Below, piece by piece: positions 1 to 8,002 of a stretch of DNA of 64,000 bases (the stretch's first letter is position 1; each line of letters opens with the position of its first letter). The position numbers and the translations under genes are program-made. A model generated the notes under the pieces. The model did no database searches and had not been told where the DNA came from. It saw only the letters and a list, made by a program, of their open reading frames with translations. This DNA comes from Lachnospiraceae bacterium (GTDB lineage: Bacteria; Bacillota; Clostridia; Lachnospirales; Lachnospiraceae). Location of the stretch: positions 1-64,000 of the forward strand of contig JAFXXN010000198.1 in NCBI GenBank assembly GCA_017542245.1, read 5' to 3'.

Positions 1-1353
1 CAGGTTATCCTTGATTCAGGTCTTCGCGGACGTGGTGGCGCAGGCTTCCCTACAGGAAGAAAGTGGCAGCTGGCTCGTAACCTTGTTCAGGACGGCGGAC
101 AGAAGTATGTTTGCTGTAACGCTGACGAGGGTGACCCCGGTGCATTCATGGATCGTTCAGTTCTTGAAGGTGATCCTCATGCGGTTCTTGAGGCTATGGC
201 TATCGCAGGATACGCTATCGGCGCTTCACAGGGTTACATCTATGTACGTGCTGAGTACCCTATCGCTGTACAGCGTCTGAATATCGCTATCGGACAGGCT
301 AGAGAGTACGGTTTACTTGGAAAAGATATCTTTGGAACAGGCTTTGATTTTGATATAGAGTTAAGACTTGGTGCAGGTGCATTCGTTTGTGGTGAGGAAA
401 CCGCTCTTATGACATCTATCGAAGGTAATCGTGGTGAGCCTCGTCCCCGTCCTCCGTTCCCTGCAGTTAAGGGTCTGTTTGAGAGACCTACTATCCTTAA
501 CAATGTTGAGACCTATGCTAACGTAGCTCAGATCATCCTCAACGGTGCTGAGTGGTTCGCTTCCATGGGTACAGAGAAGTCAAAGGGTACCAAGGTATTC
601 GCTCTCGGCGGAAAGATCAAGAACACCGGTCTTGTTGAGGTTCCTATGGGAACAACTCTTCGTGAGATCGTTGAAGAAATCGGCGGCGGCATCCCTAACG
701 GCAAGAAGTTCAAGGCTGCTCAGACAGGTGGACCTTCAGGCGGATGTATCCCTGCAGAGCATCTTGATGTTCCGATCGATTATGATAACCTTATCGCTAT
801 CGGCTCCATGATGGGTTCAGGCGGACTTATCGTTATGGACGAAGATAACTGTATGGTTGATATCGCTAAATTCTTCCTTGAGTTCACTGTTGATGAGTCC
901 TGCGGTAAGTGTACACCTTGCCGTATCGGTACCAAGCGTCTGTATGAGATGCTTGACAAGATTACAAAGGGCCAGGGAACTCTTGAGGATCTTGATAAGA
1001 TGGAAGAGCTCTGCTACTACATCAAGGACAACGCTCTCTGCGGCCTTGGTCAGACAGCTCCCAACCCTGTTCTTTCAACACTTCGTTACTTTAAGGACGA
1101 GTACATTGCTCACGTTGTTGATAAGAAGTGTCCTGCAGGCGTATGTAAGAACCTGCTTACCTTCACCATCGACAAGGAGAAGTGTATCGGATGTGGCATG
1201 TGTGCTAAGCAGTGTCCCGGAAATGCTATTTCCAAGACAGACTATATCGCACCCGGAAAGAAGCTTCCGGCTATGGCGATCGATCCTGCTAAGTGCGTAA
1301 AGTGCGGCGCTTGTATGGCTACATGTAAGTTCAAGGCTATTTCAAAGAAGTGA
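1..1353 (+). CDS. hydB: NADH-binding (NuoF-like) subunit of [FeFe] hydrogenase, 5' partial
   Basis: The frame is open from base 1, so the gene starts before the window; 450 codons are visible. The first codons encode [10 protein letters not shown] followed by RKW, the FMN-site loop of NuoF/Hyd[14 protein letters not shown] is the NADH-binding glycine segment, and [12 protein letters not shown] carries the Cys ligands of an N3-type [4Fe-4S] cluster. The C-terminus holds two ferredoxin motifs, [13 protein letters not shown] and [12 protein letters not shown]. This order (flavin domain plus C-terminal 2x[4Fe-4S]) is that of HydB in trimeric HydABC hydrogenases, which couple NADH and reduced ferredoxin oxidation to H2 formation in the cytoplasm. 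hydA follows after 16 nt with an AGGAGG site. A HydC-type subunit would be expected just upstream, outside the window. Confidence 0.93.
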   Translation, partial: QVILDSGLRGRGGAGFPTGRKWQLARNLVQDGGQKYVCCNADEGDPGAFMDRSVLEGDPHAVLEAMAIAGYAIGASQGYIYVRAEYPIAVQRLNIAIGQAREYGLLGKDIFGTGFDFDIELRLGAGAFVCGEETALMTSIEGNRGEPRPRPPFPAVKGLFERPTILNNVETYANVAQIILNGAEWFASMGTEKSKGTKVFALGGKIKNTGLVEVPMGTTLREIVEEIGGGIPNGKKFKAAQTGGPSGGCIPAEHLDVPIDYDNLIAIGSMMGSGGLIVMDEDNCMVDIAKFFLEFTVDESCGKCTPCRIGTKRLYEMLDKITKGQGTLEDLDKMEELCYYIKDNALCGLGQTAPNPVLSTLRYFKDEYIAHVVDKKCPAGVCKNLLTFTIDKEKCIGCGMCAKQCPGNAISKTDYIAPGKKLPAMAIDPAKCVKCGACMATCKFKAISKK

Positions 1354-1369
1354 TCAGGAGGACAGAATA

Positions 1370-3118
1370 ATGGCAGATATTAATTTAAAGATAAATGGCA
1401 TGGATTGTAAGGCACCTGCCGGTTCAACCATCCTCCAGGCTGCAAAGTATAACGGAATTGAAATTCCCACTCTTTGCTACTTAAAGGATATCAATGAGAT
1501 CGGTGCTTGCCGTATCTGTGTTGTAGAAGTTAAGGGTGCTAGATCACTCGTTGCTTCATGTGTATACCCTATCAACGAGGGTATGGAAGTATTTACTAAT
1601 TCACCTAAGGTTTTAAAGTCCAGAAAGAAGACCTTACAGCTGATCCTTTCAGATCACAACAAGAGCTGTCTTTCATGTGTACGTTCAGGCAGCTGCGAGC
1701 TTCAGAAGCTTTGCAAGCAGTATGGCGTAGAGGACGAGAACCTTTATGCAGGTGTTATGAATGAGTCAGAAATTGATGGCTCAGCAGCTCATATGTTCCG
1801 TGATAATTCCAAGTGTATCCTTTGCCGCCGTTGTGTTGCAGCGTGTGAGAAGACTCAGGGTGTAGGCGTTATCGGTGCAAATGAGAGAGGATTTAAGACA
1901 AATATCGGTTCGGCATTTGAGGTTGGTCTTGCTGAGACTTCATGTGTATGCTGTGGACAGTGTATCGCAGTTTGTCCTACAGGTGCTCTTTATGAGAAGG
2001 ATTATACAGATGACCTTATTGCAGCACTTAACGATCCCGAGAAGCATGTATTCGTTCAGACCGCTCCTGCAGTTCGTGCAGGTCTTGGCGAGATGTTCGG
2101 ATATCCTATCGGAACAAATGTTGAAGGCAAGATGGCAGCAGCTCTCCGCCGTATCGGTTTTGAGAAAGTATTTGATACAAACTTCTCTGCAGACCTTACT
2201 ATTATGGAAGAGGGTACAGAGTTTATCCAGAGAGTTCAGAACGGTGGCGTTCTTCCTATGATCACCTCATGTTCACCCGGATGGATTAAGTTCTGTGAGC
2301 ATTACTATCCTGATATGATTCCTAACCTTAGTACATGTAAGTCTCCTCAGCAGATGTTCGGTGCTACACTTAAGACATACTACGCAGAGAAGATGGGTCT
2401 TGATCCCAAGTCTATCGTTTCTGTCAGCGTAATGCCTTGTACAGCTAAGAAATTTGAGATCGGCCGTCCTGACCAGAGTGCTGCAGGTGTTCCTGATGTT
2501 GATATTTCTATTACAACCAGAGAGCTCGGAAGACTTATCGACAGATATGGTATTGATTTCAAGAACCTTCCTGATGAGGGATTTGACGATCCGTTAGGAG
2601 CAGGCTCAGGTGCAGCTGTTATCTTCGGTGCTACAGGCGGTGTTATGGAGGCAGCTCTTCGTACAGTTGTTTGGAAGCTTACCGGTGAGAAGAATGATTC
2701 TCCTATCGTCTTCAACGAGGTTCGTGGCGTTGAGGGTATTAAGGAAGCTACCTACAAGGTTGGCGATCTTGATGTTAAGATTGCAGTTGCTTCAGGCCTT
2801 GCAAATGCAAGAAAGCTTCTTGATATGGTTAAGTCAGGCGAGAAGACATATCATTTCATCGAGATCATGGCTTGTCCCGGCGGTTGTGTAAACGGTGGTG
2901 GACAGCCTCTTGTTCCCGCATCAATCAGGAACTTTGAGGATATCAGAGCTCTTCGTGCTAAGGCTCTTTACTCAATTGATGAAGCTAATACTATCCGCTT
3001 CTCACATGAGAATCCTTCAATCAAGGAAGTTTATGCTGACTTCTTTGGTGAGCCCGGCAGCCATAGAGCACATGAGATTCTTCATACTTCTTATGTTCCG
3101 AGAGTTATCAATGAATAA
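1370..3118 (+). CDS. hydA: [FeFe] hydrogenase catalytic subunit HydA
   Basis: 582 residues. Domains in order: N-terminal [2Fe-2S] domain (Cys 36, 47, 50, 64), His/Cys-ligated [4Fe-4S] motif (DHNKSCLSC...C), two ferredoxin-type [4Fe-4S] motifs (CILCRRCVAAC, CVCCGQCIAVCP), then the H-cluster domain with L1 TSCSPGW (near 301), L2 MPCTAKKFE and L3 MACPGGCVNGGGQP. It makes or oxidises H2 and with HydB forms a soluble NAD(P)H/ferredoxin-linked complex. The start has AGGAGG 8 nt upstream. L1 reads TSCS where the textbook motif is TSCC (see findings). The protein ends soon after the H domain, without an extra C-terminal [2Fe-2S] domain. An intrinsic terminator follows. Confidence 0.95.
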   Translation: MADINLKINGMDCKAPAGSTILQAAKYNGIEIPTLCYLKDINEIGACRICVVEVKGARSLVASCVYPINEGMEVFTNSPKVLKSRKKTLQLILSDHNKSCLSCVRSGSCELQKLCKQYGVEDENLYAGVMNESEIDGSAAHMFRDNSKCILCRRCVAACEKTQGVGVIGANERGFKTNIGSAFEVGLAETSCVCCGQCIAVCPTGALYEKDYTDDLIAALNDPEKHVFVQTAPAVRAGLGEMFGYPIGTNVEGKMAAALRRIGFEKVFDTNFSADLTIMEEGTEFIQRVQNGGVLPMITSCSPGWIKFCEHYYPDMIPNLSTCKSPQQMFGATLKTYYAEKMGLDPKSIVSVSVMPCTAKKFEIGRPDQSAAGVPDVDISITTRELGRLIDRYGIDFKNLPDEGFDDPLGAGSGAAVIFGATGGVMEAALRTVVWKLTGEKNDSPIVFNEVRGVEGIKEATYKVGDLDVKIAVASGLANARKLLDMVKSGEKTYHFIEIMACPGGCVNGGGQPLVPASIRNFEDIRALRAKALYSIDEANTIRFSHENPSIKEVYADFFGEPGSHRAHEILHTSYVPRVINE

Positions 3119-3139
3119 TTCAATGTGATTCTACCATTT

Positions 3140-3170
3140 CCCCCGATACGTTATGTGTCGGGGGATTTTT
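3140..3170 (+). terminator. Intrinsic terminator after hydA
   Basis: Nine-pair stem starting CCCCCGAT, 7-nt loop, closing with TCGGGGG, followed by ATTTTT. It lies 21 nt after the hydA stop codon. Confidence 0.9.
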
Positions 3171-3187
3171 GCGTGTTTAAACTAATA

Positions 3188-3277
3188 TTGACGGGAGTGC
3201 CATGCTTATAAATCTTGTTGACGAATGTGACATGTTTCCGGCTCTTAGTAACGGGAGTGCCGTGGATGTCGCCTCCC
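3188..3277 (+). repeat. Degenerate 30-nt periodic repeat, three copies
   Basis: The core ACGGGAGTGCCATG at 3191 recurs as ACGAATGTGACATG at 3221 and ACGGGAGTGCCGTG at 3251, exactly 30 nt apart each time. The remaining half of each unit is not conserved. The block sits in the 350-nt gap between the hydA terminator and the HAD gene promoter. It overlaps a possible 38-codon ORF and runs into a stem-loop at 3270-3291 (CGCCTC/GAGGCG). Confidence 0.45.
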
Positions 3278-3318
3278 TGCATACAGAGGCGGATTTTGCA
3301 ATAGAAAAGAGTCTATGA
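3202..3318 (+). CDS. Possible 38-residue peptide, unsupported by homology
   Basis: ATG at 3202 is preceded by GGGAG 4 nt upstream. The frame runs 38 codons to TGA, beginning MLINLVDECDMF and ending AIEKSL. No signal peptide or known motif is visible. No clear promoter lies between it and the preceding terminator, and the degenerate repeat overlaps it. It may be chance; it is listed because this stretch otherwise holds no gene. Confidence 0.22.
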   Translation: MLINLVDECDMFPALSNGSAVDVASLHTEADFAIEKSL

Positions 3319-3359
3319 GCTATTTTCTTACCGGAAAATTTTATTGAAATATGCCTGCT

Positions 3360-3388
3360 TTTATGGTAGGATGTATTAGTTGTATAAT
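3360..3388 (+). promoter_or_regulatory. Promoter of the HAD phosphatase gene
   Basis: TTTATG (3360-3365), 17-nt spacer, TATAAT (3383-3388). Predicted transcription start is near 3395, just at the 5' edge of the conserved leader hairpin. Confidence 0.55.
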
Positions 3389-3395
3389 AAATTTG

Positions 3396-3469
3396 AAGAT
3401 GCGGAGCATCATTTTGTTACCGAGGAAAAGTTGAAGGCGTTTTCGAGGCAACATTGACGGAGGCGTAAA
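3396..3469 (+). ncRNA. Candidate structured leader RNA, copy A (HAD gene)
   Basis: The leader begins with a small GATGC/GCATC hairpin (3398-3410). A 39-nt hairpin follows (3415-3453), whose outer stem TGTTACC/GGCAACA is followed inward by GA opposite GA (tandem G.A), a G-C pair and an AAA/TTT inner stem. The 11-nt terminal loop contains GAAGGC. A second copy with the same length and layout lies upstream of greA (11765-11803). The ribosome site GGAGG (3459-3463) follows 5 nt after the hairpin. I do not recognise it as a named RNA family. Confidence 0.5.
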
Positions 3470-4288
3470 ATGACACAAAATTCCGGTAGATATTTATTTT
3501 TCTCCGATCTAGATGATACATTGCTTACTTCGGATAAAAAAGTATCACCTAAGACTCTGGAGGCCTTAAAGCGCTTTGTTGAGCGCGGCAACTGTTTTAT
3601 CATATGTTCCGGAAGGGGGCTTGACAGTGCGCTTTGTGTACAGAAAGAACTTGGACTTGATTTTGACCATAGTTATATAGCCGCTTATAACGGATGTCAG
3701 ATTTATGATTGCGACAATAAAAAAACTATTTATAAGGTTGGGATTCCTTTAAATTTCGTGAAAGAAATATTCAGTATGGCTGATGAATATGGTGTTTATG
3801 TTCATACTTACAGTGATGAGTATATCCTTTGCGGAAGAGATGATGAAGAAATCCAGGATTATAGGAAAGTTGTGAAAACGCCTGTTATAGTGAGTCCAGA
3901 TCCCCTTTCATATCTTGATTCCGACCCGTGTAAGATTATCTGTATTGAACTTCACGATCATGAAAAACAGGAACGGTTTAGAAAGGCAATAACGGAGAAA
4001 TATGGGGATATTTTGGATACTATGTATTCATCAGCATATTATCTGGAACTGATTCCGAAAGGGAATGGTAAAGGAAAGGCAGTTAAAGTTCTTGCGGATC
4101 TGCTTAATGTTCCGATTTCCCATACTTTTGCGGCAGGAGATGCTGAGAACGATAACAGTATGCTTATAGCTGCGGGACTGGGTATATGTATGTGTAACGG
4201 TGCCGAAGGAACAAAGGCGGTTGCAGATGTAATATCGACTTTTGACAATAATCATGACGGGTTGGTGGAATTCCTAGACCGGATATAG
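3470..4288 (+). CDS. HAD-superfamily Cof-type phosphatase
   Basis: 272 residues, a usual length for Cof/YidA-type HAD hydrolases (class IIB). Motif I is DLDDTLL near residue 13, motif II is the ICSGRG segment near 45, and motifs III/IV lie in the C-terminal GKGKAVK and FAAGDAENDNSML segments. Such enzymes dephosphorylate sugar phosphates, nucleotides or pyridoxal phosphate; the substrate cannot be read from sequence. GGAGG lies 6 nt before the ATG. The gene is monocistronic, with its own promoter and the conserved leader hairpin, which suggests post-transcriptional control. Confidence 0.88.
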   Translation: MTQNSGRYLFFSDLDDTLLTSDKKVSPKTLEALKRFVERGNCFIICSGRGLDSALCVQKELGLDFDHSYIAAYNGCQIYDCDNKKTIYKVGIPLNFVKEIFSMADEYGVYVHTYSDEYILCGRDDEEIQDYRKVVKTPVIVSPDPLSYLDSDPCKIICIELHDHEKQERFRKAITEKYGDILDTMYSSAYYLELIPKGNGKGKAVKVLADLLNVPISHTFAAGDAENDNSMLIAAGLGICMCNGAEGTKAVADVISTFDNNHDGLVEFLDRI

Positions 4289-4336
4289 AGAAAATAAGAA
4301 TTATAAAATTTTTGAAGGAGAGACCTTTTAGGTTAG

Positions 4337-5437
<1,101 letters not shown>

Positions 5438-5561
5438 TATAGGAACTCTACTATAACACAGATGTGTAATACTATTGCACAACCTACGAATTTTCAACAG
5501 AGAAATAATACGCTACAATGATAGTATAACAACATTGATTTACGGAACGGAGATTTATACT

Positions 5562-5921
5562 ATGGAAGTAGCTGAAGTTCACGGGCGTTTAATTAAGCTG
5601 ATGAATGAAAAAAATATGTCTTCTTACCAGCTCGCAAAATTAATGGGAGCAAATCCGAGCGGTATATATAATATGTTTTCCAGAGGAACCATGCCGACCA
5701 TAGATACATTAGACAGTATGTGCAAAGCATTAGAGCTGACTTTGAGCGAATTCTTTGTTTTTGCCGAGAGTAGCAGGAATATCGGATATGTTTCGAATGA
5801 TGAACTTGGATTATTGGAAATCTACCGTCCGATGTCAGCTTTCGGAAAAGAACGGCTAAAGGCATATGCTGAAGGAATTCTTGCAAGTGAAAATGGAAAT
5901 CAAGAACAGAATAAAAGCTAA
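5562..5921 (+). CDS. XRE-family helix-turn-helix regulator
   Basis: 119 residues from the ATG at 5562, chosen over an upstream TTG at 5475 because AACGGAG lies 10 nt before it and the HTH begins at once. Residues about 8-65 form a Cro/CI-type HTH: MSSYQLAKLMG is helix 2-3 and ANPSGIYNMFSRG the recognition region, followed by PTIDTLDSMCKAL. The C-terminal 50 residues are not recognised. It converges on the ABC transporter operon, sharing a bidirectional terminator. Targets unknown. Confidence 0.85.
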   Translation: MEVAEVHGRLIKLMNEKNMSSYQLAKLMGANPSGIYNMFSRGTMPTIDTLDSMCKALELTLSEFFVFAESSRNIGYVSNDELGLLEIYRPMSAFGKERLKAYAEGILASENGNQEQNKS

Positions 5922-5925
5922 AAGA

Positions 5926-5953
5926 AAAAGGAGGTTTTAAACCTCCTTTTTTC
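5926..5953. terminator. Bidirectional terminator
   Basis: AAAGGAGGTTT/AAACCTCCTTT stem with A and T tracts on both sides, between the XRE gene and the convergent ABC permease gene. The permease stop codon lies inside it. Confidence 0.85.
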
Positions 5954-6749
5954 TTATGGATAATATTCCTAATAATGTAAACAGGATTATATAGACTACG
6001 AAAATGACAGCTGCAATTGCCAGTGTACCTCCAGATACATTTAGATTCGAAATGGAACTCAGATTGTGGCTTATTAAATACCTGGAGACTACAGCATCAT
6101 TATAATCAATACTTTCTATTATTGCGGAAAAAGCTAAATCTCCAAGCTGACCGATCATGGGAACGACCATGGGAATTATGATTCCCAAAGTCATGGAGCC
6201 TCCGGCTTTAGTAAAGAGCACAGCGAGAAGAACATCCATCATAATATATGCGATAAGAGCCAATAATTGAATCAGCATTGAGAAGATTAAACTGGATGAA
6301 AAACCGCTGCCTACACCAAATGCTACGGTTCCTGCGATAAAACCTACAAGCATTGAAAGAAGTCCGAAGAGGATACCTGCGCAGACGATACAGATACTTT
6401 TTGCAAAGAAAACCTGTTCTCGTGTGAAGCCTCTTGAAAGGATATTCTTTATGGTTCCTTCTGTGAAATCACTGCATATGAACAGTGTTACAAAAATTGC
6501 GAAAAGGATAGTAATGTTTGAGCCGTTAGATGCTGTGGCAAGTTCCTTCAGTCCGCTTGAGGATAGAATGGTGCCGCCCAGATCCGCTTCCGATATCCCC
6601 TCGACAGTGGAAAGGGTAGTGATCATTCTTTGGGTAGCATAAGTTATAACTACACCGGCGATTTTTAATACTACCATGATAATGGTACATATCCAAAGAG
6701 ATTTTGTTCTCCGAAGTTTACGGAATTCAAAGGATAATAATTCTTTCAT
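5937..6749 (-). CDS. ABC-2 type transporter permease
   Basis: 270 residues with about six hydrophobic segments: one near 18-38, a group between 95 and 215, and one at 240-262. It begins MKELLSFEFRKLRRTKSLW, typical of the cytoplasmic N-terminus of ABC-2 permeases. Its start overlaps the stop of the ATPase gene by 4 nt (ATGA) and GGAGG lies just upstream, so the two are translationally coupled. Relatives move antibiotics, peptides or lipids; the cargo here is unknown. Confidence 0.88.
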   Translation of the reverse strand: MKELLSFEFRKLRRTKSLWICTIIMVVLKIAGVVITYATQRMITTLSTVEGISEADLGGTILSSSGLKELATASNGSNITILFAIFVTLFICSDFTEGTIKNILSRGFTREQVFFAKSICIVCAGILFGLLSMLVGFIAGTVAFGVGSGFSSSLIFSMLIQLLALIAYIMMDVLLAVLFTKAGGSMTLGIIIPMVVPMIGQLGDLAFSAIIESIDYNDAVVSRYLISHNLSSISNLNVSGGTLAIAAVIFVVYIILFTLLGILSIRKKEV

Positions 6750-7645
6750 CTTGTGCCTCCTGTCATATACATAAAGTAATCTTCAGCACTTTCTGATTTG
6801 AGTTCAAGAGAACTAACCCAGATTCCGTTCTCTACAAGAAGTTTGTTAAACTGGGCACTGTTTTCAAAATGAGCTTCTATGATAACCCGGTTATTATCAA
6901 TCGATATATCCTGCGGAGGAATAAGCTGAGAAAGAAGATTAGCGGACTTTTGAGGATCAGATGTTGTGATGAACATTTGATGTCTTCCGCGTCTCTCAAG
7001 TTCTTCAGCATCAAGTTCTTCCATAAGGCGTCCGTTATGTATTATGCCATATTTGGTAACCATTTTTGCAAGCTCATCGAGAAGATGGCTTGATATTATA
7101 AAAGTAACTCCCTTTTCACGGTTTAACTTTATGATGAGGTCACGTACGTCTTTTATACCTGCGGGATCAAGTCCGTTTACCGGCTCGTCGAGTATGATTA
7201 TTTCAGGTTCGGCAAGGAGCGAAATGGCGATGCCGAGTCTTTGCTTCATACCTAATGAAAACTGTCCGGCTTTCTTTGCGCCTGTATCAGCTAATCCGAC
7301 TATTCTTAAAACGGGCTCAATGACACTGTCATCTATTCCGTATAAGACACAGAAAGCCTTTAAATTATCATAAGCGGAATAATTCTTGTATATTCCCGGT
7401 GCCTCTATTAACGATCCTATACGGATATTAGATTTGGCTACAGAATTTTCGCCAAACATGTAGATTTCACCACTTGTAGGAAAACAGAGAGAAAGCATCA
7501 TTCTCATGATGGTTGTTTTACCGGCACCGTTTTTACCGATGAGACCATAGATATCTCCTTTTTTAACGTGCATATCTACGTGGTCTACTGCGATTTTGTT
7601 ACCAAAACTTTTTGTTAATTGTCTGGTTTCTAAAATGTAATCCAT
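6746..7645 (-). CDS. ABC transporter ATP-binding protein
   Basis: 299 residues. Walker A GKNGAGKTT (near 37), signature FSLGMKQRLG, Walker B IIILDEP followed by VNGLDP, and the H-loop in ISSHLL. The ~80-residue C-terminal extension is usual for the CcmA/BcrA-type ATPases that pair with ABC-2 permeases. It energises the adjacent permease. The ATG is 2 nt after the stop of the preceding small membrane protein, so the three genes form one operon. Confidence 0.93.
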   Translation of the reverse strand: MDYILETRQLTKSFGNKIAVDHVDMHVKKGDIYGLIGKNGAGKTTIMRMMLSLCFPTSGEIYMFGENSVAKSNIRIGSLIEAPGIYKNYSAYDNLKAFCVLYGIDDSVIEPVLRIVGLADTGAKKAGQFSLGMKQRLGIAISLLAEPEIIILDEPVNGLDPAGIKDVRDLIIKLNREKGVTFIISSHLLDELAKMVTKYGIIHNGRLMEELDAEELERRGRHQMFITTSDPQKSANLLSQLIPPQDISIDNNRVIIEAHFENSAQFNKLLVENGIWVSSLELKSESAEDYFMYMTGGTR

Positions 7646-7647
7646 TA

Positions 7648-7938
7648 TTATCTCACCCCATGTAAAATACTTTTAAGTTCTTTTTTGTAACGGTCACTTA
7701 TTAGCCTGAGAACAAGACTGATGATTATACTTACAATTGAAATAGTGATACCCAGATTGAAATGCGGTCTGAACATGGTTGCATATGTATGTGCGTCAAA
7801 GTCTTCCTCTATTTCATAAAGCTTAAAAGACCAGTATATCCAGTAGACACAGCCTGAAGCACATATGATCCACATTGCAATCCTGCACAAAAACAATCGG
7901 CGTATTTTCTTTTCAAACCCTTTGATTGTTTCTTCCAT
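7648..7938 (-). CDS. Small two-helix membrane protein of the ABC operon
   Basis: 96 residues with two hydrophobic segments, about 16-40 and 63-82, separated by an acidic loop. The N-terminus is basic. AGGAGA lies before the ATG. It is first in the operon, 2 nt from the ATPase start. I do not recognise a family. A role as accessory or anchoring subunit of the transporter is inferred from position only. Confidence 0.7.
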   Translation of the reverse strand: MEETIKGFEKKIRRLFLCRIAMWIICASGCVYWIYWSFKLYEIEEDFDAHTYATMFRPHFNLGITISIVSIIISLVLRLISDRYKKELKSILHGVR

Positions 7939-8002
7939 ATAAGATCTCCTAAATTATCAAAGTACTTTGTATCATACCATAAAGAGAAGTTTTTTTCAAT
8001 GA

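Noticed and set aside
3191..3264. Regularly spaced short repeats resembling a CRISPR fragment
   Set aside because: Only a 14-nt degenerate core recurs, the rest of each unit is not repeat plus spacer, and no cas gene is present.
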